Of a stretch of DNA of 64,000 bases, positions 58,110 through 64,000 are shown one piece after another. The translations under genes were made by a program, and so were the position numbers. The stretch comes from an uncultured Rhodospirillaceae bacterium (lineage in GTDB: Bacteria; Pseudomonadota; Alphaproteobacteria; Rhodospirillales; Magnetospirillaceae). The stretch lies in the NCBI GenBank assembly GCA_937887565.1, contig CALABS010000018.1, positions 152,639 to 216,638 of the forward strand, in the 5' to 3' direction. Every line of letters begins with the position of its first letter. Position 1 is the stretch's first letter. A model generated the notes under the pieces. That model ran no database searches. It saw only the letters and a list, made by a program, of their open reading frames with translations, and was not told the DNA's origin.

Positions 58110-59540
58110 CTACAGCGAGTTGACGAAGCGGACCAGGGCGTCGCGATCGGCCTTGGGCATGGCCGCCACGCGGTCGCGGGCGGCCTGGGCCTCGCCGCCG
58201 TGCCACAGGATGGCCTCGAGGACCGACCGCGCCCGGCCGTCATGCATCAGCAGGGTGTGGCCGTTGACCACGCTGGTAAGCCCGATGCCCCACAACGGCG
58301 GCGTCTTCCACTCGGTGCCCGAGGCCATCCCCTCGGGACGGCCGTCGGCCAGCCCCTCGCCCATGTCGTGCAGCAACAGGTCGGTATAGGGCCAGATGCG
58401 CTGTTCGGACTGTTCCGGCATGTCGGCGCGCTTGGCGGTGACATGGCTGGGGGTGTGGCAGGCGGCGCAGCCGGTGTCGCGGAACAGCCGCTTGCCGTGC
58501 AGCACCTCCGGGACGGCGGCGTCGCGGCGGGCGGGAACCGCCAGGTTGCGCGAATAGAAGGTGACGAGGTCGAGCACGTTCTGCGGCACCTCGAATCCCT
58601 GGTACTGGGGATCGCCGCCATGGGGGGCGTCGCGGCAGGCCGCCTGGGCCGGGCTGCAATCGCCGGAATTGGATGGGAACAGCGGGCTGGACAGGCCGAT
58701 GTCGCCGTTGAAGGCGTCGGCGCTCTGCTGGGCCACGGTCGGCGTGCCCGCCTTCCATCCGAAGCGGCCGATCATCGGCTTGTCGTGCTCCAGGCTCCAG
58801 ATCATCTTGGCGCGGCCGGAAATCCCGTCGCCGTCCCGGTCGTCGGGATCGGCCTTGGCCAGAATCGCCTCTTCCGGGATCGCCTCCAGCAGGCCGAGGC
58901 CCAGCATCGGCGGCGCCACGCGCGGCGACAGCATGGCCTGGGGATGCATGGGGCCGTAGGCGAGGTCGGCCACCGAATAGCGCGGCCTCCGCAGCATGAC
59001 CCGTTCGCCGTCGGCCATCTCGACGGGAATCTCGGCGTAGTCGATGACCATGCGACCCTCGCCGGCATGGCCGGCGATGGCGAAGTTCTGCAATTGGCCG
59101 CCATAGACCGGATCGGGGATGACGTTGGCGCGGCCGGACTCCACCAGCCGGCGCTGCTCGTCGGTCTGGGGCGGAATCGAGATCCGCAGGAACATGGAGA
59201 CCGCCTCCTCGCCCGGCTCGGGCGGCCGGCCGCGGCCGTCCTTGAGATGGCAGTTCTGGCAGCCGCGCGCGTTGAACAGCGGCCCCAGGCCGTCGGCGGC
59301 CTTGGTGGTCGACGGCGCCGTCACCCAGAAGCGGCGGAAGAATCCGTTGCCGACCTTGAAATCCATTTCCTTGGCGAAACTCATATTCGCCGAAGGATGC
59401 GAGAAGGCGTCCTTGTTGAGGGCCTTGTGATGGGTGGCGGCACCGCCGGGAAGCTCCTCCCCGTCCTCCAGCGCCGGCGCCGCCACCGCCACGCCGGCCA
59501 TCGCCAGTCCGGCGATGGAACACACGAAAACTGCCCGCAT
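58110..59540 (-). CDS. DUF1111-family di-haem cytochrome c oxidoreductase
   Basis: A 476-residue periplasmic protein with a signal peptide and two haem motifs: CQNCH (C94, C97, H98) and CAACH (C358, C361, H362). RGCQNCHLKDGRGRPPEPGE and LFRDTGCAACHTPSHVTAKR are typical of the di-haem thiol oxidoreductase-like DUF1111 family, which in imelysin operons probably takes part in iron redox handling. The ATG at 59540 has GGGGAG upstream. The gene is in the middle of the imelysin operon. Confidence 0.88.
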   Translation of the reverse strand: MRAVFVCSIAGLAMAGVAVAAPALEDGEELPGGAATHHKALNKDAFSHPSANMSFAKEMDFKVGNGFFRRFWVTAPSTTKAADGLGPLFNARGCQNCHLKDGRGRPPEPGEEAVSMFLRISIPPQTDEQRRLVESGRANVIPDPVYGGQLQNFAIAGHAGEGRMVIDYAEIPVEMADGERVMLRRPRYSVADLAYGPMHPQAMLSPRVAPPMLGLGLLEAIPEEAILAKADPDDRDGDGISGRAKMIWSLEHDKPMIGRFGWKAGTPTVAQQSADAFNGDIGLSSPLFPSNSGDCSPAQAACRDAPHGGDPQYQGFEVPQNVLDLVTFYSRNLAVPARRDAAVPEVLHGKRLFRDTGCAACHTPSHVTAKRADMPEQSEQRIWPYTDLLLHDMGEGLADGRPEGMASGTEWKTPPLWGIGLTSVVNGHTLLMHDGRARSVLEAILWHGGEAQAARDRVAAMPKADRDALVRFVNSL

Positions 59541-59608
59541 TTCGGACTCCCCTTGGAAACAAGAAATGGGACGGACGCCTCCCCGCGTCCGTCCCGGATC
59601 ACTGCGGC

Positions 59609-60883
59609 TTACTTGCCGACGGCGTCGGGGTTGTCGAGGCTGTCCGAGCCCTCGAACTTGACGTCGCCCAGGGCCAGCATCGCCACCGCCTTCTCGAGGG
59701 TACGAGTCTGGGCCACCAGGGCGTCGATGGCCGCCTGCACCTTGGCATTGCCGGAGGGATTCTCGGCCCCGATCATCTGGTCGTAGGCCTCGCCGCCCTC
59801 GGCGGTGGTCACCAGCACGCCCATGGCCCGCATGGTGCCGTCCAGCTTGGCCCGCATGTCGGCGTCCAGGCCGGCATCCTTCGCCGCCACCAGCGACGAC
59901 AGGCCGGGGCCGGCCACGGTGCGCCCGTCGATGCGGGTGTAGCTGCCGAGATAGACGTTCTGGATGCCCTTGGCGTCGTAGAAGTGCGAGTTGTGGGTGT
60001 TGTCCGAGAAGCAGTCGTGCTCCTCCTCGGGATCGTGGAGCATCAGGCCCAGCTTCATGCGTTCGCCAGCCAGTTCGCCGTAGGACAGACTGCCCAGGCC
60101 GGTGACGATGCGGCCGATGCCGGCATCGGGGTCGGCCTTGAGCAACTGGGCCCGTGCCTTGCCCTTGGGGGCCCACTGGGCGACCATGGCCTTGAGGTCG
60201 TCGATCAGCAGGTCGGTGGCGGTCACCAGATAGGCGACGCGGCGGTCGCAATTGCCGCCGGTGCAGTTCTTGACGTCGAAGTCGGTGTGGGGACGGCTGC
60301 CGTTGCCGGCGCCGGTGCCGTTGAGGTCCTGGCCCCACAGCAGGAATTCGATGGCGTGGTAGCCGGTGGCGACGTTGGCCTCGACCTCGCCGGCCTCGTG
60401 CAGGGTCTCGGCCAGGAGCTTCTTGGAGATCTTGGTGGCGTTGACCGGCTTGCCGGCGATCTTGAGGCTCTTGTTGGCGATCACGTTGGCGGTGTAAAGG
60501 GGGTTCTCGCCCGATTCGGCGCCGTAGCTGTCGGCGTTGACGTAGTCGATCAGGCCCTCGTCGAGAGGCCAGGCGTTGACCTTGCCCTCCCAGGCGTCGA
60601 CGTTGGCGTTGCCGAAGCGATAGGCCTCGGACTGCTGATAGGGCACCCGCGACGCCACCCAGGCTTCGCGCGCCGCCTTCAGCGTGGCCTCGCCGGGGGA
60701 CGCCACCAGGGCGTTCACCGCCGCCTTCAGCGCGCCGGCGGCGGTCAGCGAATCCTCGTATTTGGCGTGGGCGATATCGGCATAGGTGGTCAGCACCGCC
60801 TTCTTGTCGATGCCGGCGGCGCCGGCCGGCAGCGCCATGCCCAGGACGGCCGCGAGAACGGCTCCGGTCACTCCCTGTCTCAT
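59609..60883 (-). CDS. imelysin-family iron-uptake protein (IrpA-like)
   Basis: A 424-residue periplasmic protein with a signal peptide (MRQGVTGAVLAAVLGMALPA). The imelysin motif GxHxxE is intact as G174-Y-H176-A-I-E179 in GYHAIEFLLWGQDLNGTGAG. Other family landmarks are YGELAGERMKLGLML and DPEEEHDCFSDNTHNSHFYD. IrpA-type imelysins bind periplasmic iron. It is the first gene of a four-gene operon and follows a perfect palindrome in its promoter region. Confidence 0.9.
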   Translation of the reverse strand: MRQGVTGAVLAAVLGMALPAGAAGIDKKAVLTTYADIAHAKYEDSLTAAGALKAAVNALVASPGEATLKAAREAWVASRVPYQQSEAYRFGNANVDAWEGKVNAWPLDEGLIDYVNADSYGAESGENPLYTANVIANKSLKIAGKPVNATKISKKLLAETLHEAGEVEANVATGYHAIEFLLWGQDLNGTGAGNGSRPHTDFDVKNCTGGNCDRRVAYLVTATDLLIDDLKAMVAQWAPKGKARAQLLKADPDAGIGRIVTGLGSLSYGELAGERMKLGLMLHDPEEEHDCFSDNTHNSHFYDAKGIQNVYLGSYTRIDGRTVAGPGLSSLVAAKDAGLDADMRAKLDGTMRAMGVLVTTAEGGEAYDQMIGAENPSGNAKVQAAIDALVAQTRTLEKAVAMLALGDVKFEGSDSLDNPDAVGK

Positions 60884-60925
60884 TTCTGGAATGTCCCCTT
60901 TGAATTGGTGGAATTCCAGAAGCTA

Positions 60926-60937
60926 TCGCAATTGCGA
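60926..60937. promoter_or_regulatory. 12-base palindrome upstream of the imelysin operon
   Basis: TCGCAATTGCGA is a perfect palindrome 43 bases before the imelysin start, in a locally AT-rich stretch; a further TTGCAA lies nine bases beyond. Similar GCAA/TTGC patterns occur in alphaproteobacterial Fur-controlled promoters, so an iron-responsive operator is suggested. Confidence 0.5.
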
Positions 60938-60993
60938 CTGACTTGCAATATCGTCAGGAAAGCGCCTCGGAAAGCTGCCCCGCCGGGCGGCAT

Positions 60994-62214
60994 TCAGCCG
61001 CCGGCGAACACCCGGTCCAGGTCGGCGACGACGGCGGCGTCCAGCTTGCCCTCGGCCGCCTGGGTGCGCAGCACCTCCATGGCGTCGCCGTGCGTCATCG
61101 GGCGGCGGTACGGCCGCTCCTCGGTGAGCGCCTGGTAGATGTCGAGGCAGGCCAGCAGCCGGGCCTCGAAGTCCAGGTGGGCGGCGGTCAACCCCAGGGG
61201 ATAGCCGCTGCCGTCCAGCCGCTCGTGGTGGTTGGACGCCCACTCGGTGATGGTCGCGAAGCCCGGGACCTTCTCCAGGCAGCGGCGGGTATAGTACGAG
61301 TGCTCCTGCATCTTCAGGACCTCGCCGGCGTCCAGGCGCCCCGGCTTGTCGATAATGGCGTTGGGGATGGCCATCTTGCCGAGATCGTGGAAGGCGGCGC
61401 TGATGCGCAGAAGCATGGCGCGGTCGTCATCGAAGCCGTAGGCCTCGGCCATGCGCGCGGCCTTCTCCTCCAGGCCGCCCGAATGGCGCTGGGTGAACTT
61501 GGACTTGCAGTCGACGATGCGGCTGAACACCCGGCCGACCTCGAACAGGGCCGCCAGCGGGATGTCGCGGGCGAAGGCGGGGGTGACCCGGCCGAGGGCG
61601 TCGCCGATGAATTCGTCCCTGAGGTCGAGCCAGAAGGCCGGCCTCGCCGACACCTCCAGGAACAGGTCCGCCACCGCCGGGCAGACCGCGGTGTCGCGGT
61701 TGTCGGCGATATAGGCGCGGATGCGGTCGCGGGTGGCGGGATCGGGCGAGCCGAAGCCGAACAGGAAATCCACGAAATCGGCCATGCCGATGATCCGCGC
61801 CATCAGCGGCGTCTGGTCGCCGCGCAGCCCGAAGAATCCCTTCCCATCGTGGCGTTCGTGATGCAGCCGGATGACGTCCGCCGGCTCGGTCAGGAAGGGG
61901 AACCCGGCGACGTTGCGCTCGCCCAGCTCGCAGTGGGCGCGCAATCCCTCGATCAGTTGGATGCGGTCGCGGCCGATGCCGTCGAAATCGGTGAACAGCA
62001 CTTCCTCGGACAGGCCGTTGTCGTGCAGCACCGCCAAGGCGACGAGGTCGAAGATTTCCTCCCGCGACAGCCCGGCCCGCTCGCCCAGCCGCGCCGAGAG
62101 GTAGGCCACTCGCTTGCCGTGGTTCGAGGCGACGCCGAGCACGTCCATCTCGACGAAGTCGATGAGCGTCGAGGCGGCCAGGAGGAATTGGTTGAGATCG
62201 AAACGAAGCTGCAT
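60994..62214 (-). CDS. tandem HD-GYP c-di-GMP phosphodiesterase-type protein
   Basis: A 406-residue soluble protein with two HD-type domains. The C-terminal one is canonical: FHDLGKMAIPNAIIDKPGRL and NHHERLDGSGYPLGL (HDxGK and GYP). The N-terminal one keeps VLHDNGLSEEV and RLHHERHDGKGFFG but lacks the K of HDxGK and has GFF instead of GYP, so it may be regulatory. HD-GYP proteins break down c-di-GMP. The ATG at 62214 follows GGAGCG. It is encoded directly after a chemoreceptor gene, suggesting linked motility control. Confidence 0.85.
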   Translation of the reverse strand: MQLRFDLNQFLLAASTLIDFVEMDVLGVASNHGKRVAYLSARLGERAGLSREEIFDLVALAVLHDNGLSEEVLFTDFDGIGRDRIQLIEGLRAHCELGERNVAGFPFLTEPADVIRLHHERHDGKGFFGLRGDQTPLMARIIGMADFVDFLFGFGSPDPATRDRIRAYIADNRDTAVCPAVADLFLEVSARPAFWLDLRDEFIGDALGRVTPAFARDIPLAALFEVGRVFSRIVDCKSKFTQRHSGGLEEKAARMAEAYGFDDDRAMLLRISAAFHDLGKMAIPNAIIDKPGRLDAGEVLKMQEHSYYTRRCLEKVPGFATITEWASNHHERLDGSGYPLGLTAAHLDFEARLLACLDIYQALTEERPYRRPMTHGDAMEVLRTQAAEGKLDAAVVADLDRVFAGG

Positions 62215-62231
62215 CCGGGTCGCTCCACGGG

Positions 62232-63935
62232 TCAGCGGCGAATGCCGCCGATGAACTCGTCCACCCGCGTGCCGAGGCTTCGGGACTGGCCGGCCAGCTC
62301 GACGGCGGCGTCGAGGACCGACCGCGCCGCCGCCCCGGTCTCGCCCACCGCCGCCGTGACGCCGGTGATGTTGGAGGTGACCTCGGCGGTGCTGAGGGCA
62401 GCGCGCTCGCCGCTCTCGGCGATCTCGCGGGTGGCGGCGCCTTGCTGCGTCACCGAGGCGGCGATGCTGGTGGAGATGTCGTTGATCTTGCCGATGGTGC
62501 GGCCGATCTCGGCGATGGCTTCGACGGACTCCGTGGTGGCCGCCTGGATCGCCTGGATCTGGGTGGTGATCTCGCCGGTCGCCCGGGCGGTCTGGTTGGC
62601 CAGATTCTTGACTTCGGCTGCGACCACGGCGAACCCCTTGCCGGCCTCGCCGGCGCGGGCCGCCTCGATGGTGGCGTTCAAGGCCAAGAGGTTGGTCTGG
62701 CCGGCGATGTCGTTGATCAATTGCACCACCGTCCCCACCTGCCGGGCGGCCTCGGCCAAGGTCAGGATCTTGTCGTTGGTCCGCTGGGCATCGACGACGG
62801 CGCCATTGGCGATGGCGGTCGATTCGGCCACCTGGCGGCCGATCTCGCCGACGGCGGCGGCCAGTTCCTCGGCGGCGGCGGCCACCGTCTGCACGTTGGA
62901 CGACGCGGTCTCGGCCGCCTGGAGCACCGACGACGCCTGCGCGGCCGCCTGGCCGGCACTCTCGGACATGCCGGTGGCGGTGCCCTGGAGATCGGCGGCG
63001 GCGCTCGACACCGCCCGCACGATGGCGCTGACATTGGCCTCGAAGTCGTCGGCCAGGGAGGCCACCGCCGCCTTGCGGGCCGCCTCCGCCTGGGCCTCGG
63101 CCTCCTGCTGCTCGCGGCGCAGGCGCTCGACCTCCACCATGCTGTCCTTGAACAGACGCACGGCGCCGACGATCTCGCCCACCTCGTCCCTGCCCTTTTG
63201 GGCCGGAATCTCCACCGACAGGTCGCCCTTGGCGAGCCTGAGCATGTTGGCAGTCAGGACCCGAAGCGGCCCCACCGAATGGATGTTGAGCGCCGCCACC
63301 ACCGATCCGACCAGCAACGCCACGGCGGTCACGACGATCATGAAGGTCTCGAAGCCCGACGCGGTGGCGCGCGCATGGCCGGCGATGGCCTGGTTCCTGC
63401 TTTCCTGGAGGTCGATGAAGGCATTGATGCGGGCCAGCCATTCGGTGAACAGCGGCCGCGCCTCGCGCATCAGCACCGCCTCGGCCTCGGCGCCGGCACC
63501 CGCGCGCTCAAGGTCGATGACCCTGGCGATCAAGGGCAGCGTCCTGGCCTCGGTCGCCTTGATGCCGGCCAGGATGGCGCGCTCCTGGTCCGAGACATCC
63601 GCCACCTCGGCGAACATGCGGTCGAGGGACGCGGCCGAGTCGGCGTAGAATGCCGCCAGACGCGAGATGTCGGCGACCACGGCGTCGAGGTCGGCGGCGC
63701 TGTCCACCAGGGTGACGTCGCGCAGGGCGATGGCGCGGTCATGGACGCTGCCGCGGAAATTGATGGCGTAACGCTGCTTGACGGCGTTGACGTCGTTGAT
63801 GCGGGTCAGGTCGGCCTCGATGAGGCCGACCCGGTTGGTTCCGATCACCGTCAGGACGACCATCAGGACCAGCACGGCGCCGAAGCTCAGCACGAGCCGG
63901 GTCGCGATCCGCAGGTTCCGTACGATCTCCATCAT
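62232..63935 (-). CDS. methyl-accepting chemotaxis protein
   Basis: A 567-residue chemoreceptor: helix at 10-30, a periplasmic four-helix-bundle domain (about 35-185), second helix (about 188-210), HAMP region, and the signalling hairpin centred on DIAGQTNLLALNATIEAARA (transducer-like tip). The ATG at 63935 follows GGAGA. It shares its strand with the HD-GYP gene (17-base gap) and with the end of another gene upstream. The ligand is not predictable. Confidence 0.88.
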   Translation of the reverse strand: MMEIVRNLRIATRLVLSFGAVLVLMVVLTVIGTNRVGLIEADLTRINDVNAVKQRYAINFRGSVHDRAIALRDVTLVDSAADLDAVVADISRLAAFYADSAASLDRMFAEVADVSDQERAILAGIKATEARTLPLIARVIDLERAGAGAEAEAVLMREARPLFTEWLARINAFIDLQESRNQAIAGHARATASGFETFMIVVTAVALLVGSVVAALNIHSVGPLRVLTANMLRLAKGDLSVEIPAQKGRDEVGEIVGAVRLFKDSMVEVERLRREQQEAEAQAEAARKAAVASLADDFEANVSAIVRAVSSAAADLQGTATGMSESAGQAAAQASSVLQAAETASSNVQTVAAAAEELAAAVGEIGRQVAESTAIANGAVVDAQRTNDKILTLAEAARQVGTVVQLINDIAGQTNLLALNATIEAARAGEAGKGFAVVAAEVKNLANQTARATGEITTQIQAIQAATTESVEAIAEIGRTIGKINDISTSIAASVTQQGAATREIAESGERAALSTAEVTSNITGVTAAVGETGAAARSVLDAAVELAGQSRSLGTRVDEFIGGIRR

Positions 63936-63950
63936 GGCTGGTCTCCGCCG

Positions 63951-64000
63951 TCAGGCGGCCGTCTGGGCGGCCGGGGTTCGGATGAGGTGGTCGAAGGCGG
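63951..64000 (-). CDS. C-terminal end of an upstream gene (partial)
   Basis: The frame ending at a TGA (63951-63953) reads AFDHLIRTPAAQTAA and runs off the right edge. It lies 15 bases before the chemoreceptor start on the same strand, so it may be the preceding gene in an operon. With so few residues no family can be named. Confidence 0.35.
   Translation of the reverse strand, partial: AFDHLIRTPAAQTAA

Noticed and set aside
1..64000. CRISPR array, tRNA or rRNA genes, prophage or integrase
   Set aside because: No regularly spaced direct repeats, cloverleaf-type sequences, or phage/integrase-type genes were noticed in the window.

Overview
The window is about 67-68% GC and densely coded, with no gap longer than about 300 bases and no rRNA, tRNA, CRISPR array or insertion sequence that I could recognise. 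Gene content (sodium- or proton-type MotAB, several methyl-accepting chemotaxis proteins, many GGDEF/EAL/HD-GYP proteins, an uptake [NiFe] hydrogenase, cytochrome bd oxidase, an imelysin iron-uptake operon, an ADP-forming acyl-CoA synthetase fused to a GNAT domain) fits a motile, metabolically flexible alphaproteobacterium. A Magnetospirillum-like member of the Rhodospirillales is my best guess, but this is inference from gene content and codon use; no magnetosome gene is present here.

Layout. 1-6.4 kb: start of a MaoC/phosphotransacetylase-type gene (minus), a SLAC1/TehA-type channel, a Pat-like acyl-CoA synthetase/acetyltransferase and an EF-hand membrane protein (plus). 6.4-12 kb: a minus-strand set coupled by 4-base stop/start overlaps: PAS-GGDEF-EAL protein, P2-type cation ATPase, and a thioredoxin-like/DsbD-like membrane protein. 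12.2-13.7 kb: motAB. 13.8-22.2 kb: a six-gene minus-strand block in which every product carries an export signal (PDZ lipoprotein, Ig-like/coiled-coil protein, a large protein with a pre-toxin-like hydrophobic segment and a GMDRD motif, and three smaller cysteine-containing proteins), facing a divergent DUF4424 gene. This is the best candidate for an undescribed system. 23.3-25.8 kb: DUF1579, methyltransferase, cytochrome c and peroxiredoxin genes.

26-33 kb: cydAB-cydX-cydDC plus a DUF2946 gene, a complete cytochrome bd module. 33-38.6 kb: an FNR/CRP-type regulator with an unusual cysteine set diverging from a polytopic membrane protein, a VOC protein, a PQQ-type sugar dehydrogenase, and a DUF2249/NnrS divergent pair with a TTGAC-N4-GTCAA site between them. 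Together these suggest low-oxygen and nitrogen-oxide adaptation. 38.6-44.4 kb: a basic ribbon-helix-helix protein with palindromic sites at its promoter, an EAL-CBS-GGDDF protein, and a PhnD-like binding protein coupled to a membrane GGDEF-EAL protein.

44.3-47.6 kb: modBC and a short ModE-like regulator, with no modA, then a zinc alcohol dehydrogenase. 47.8-54.1 kb: hupSLCD for a membrane-bound uptake hydrogenase whose small subunit carries the two extra cysteines typical of oxygen-tolerant enzymes, followed upstream by a chemoreceptor. 54.3-60.9 kb: a DUF2325 protein and small winged-helix protein behind a Fur-like site, then the imelysin / di-haem oxidoreductase / second imelysin / DUF1513 operon behind a 12-bp palindrome, probably iron uptake. 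61-64 kb: a tandem HD-GYP protein, a chemoreceptor and the end of one further gene.
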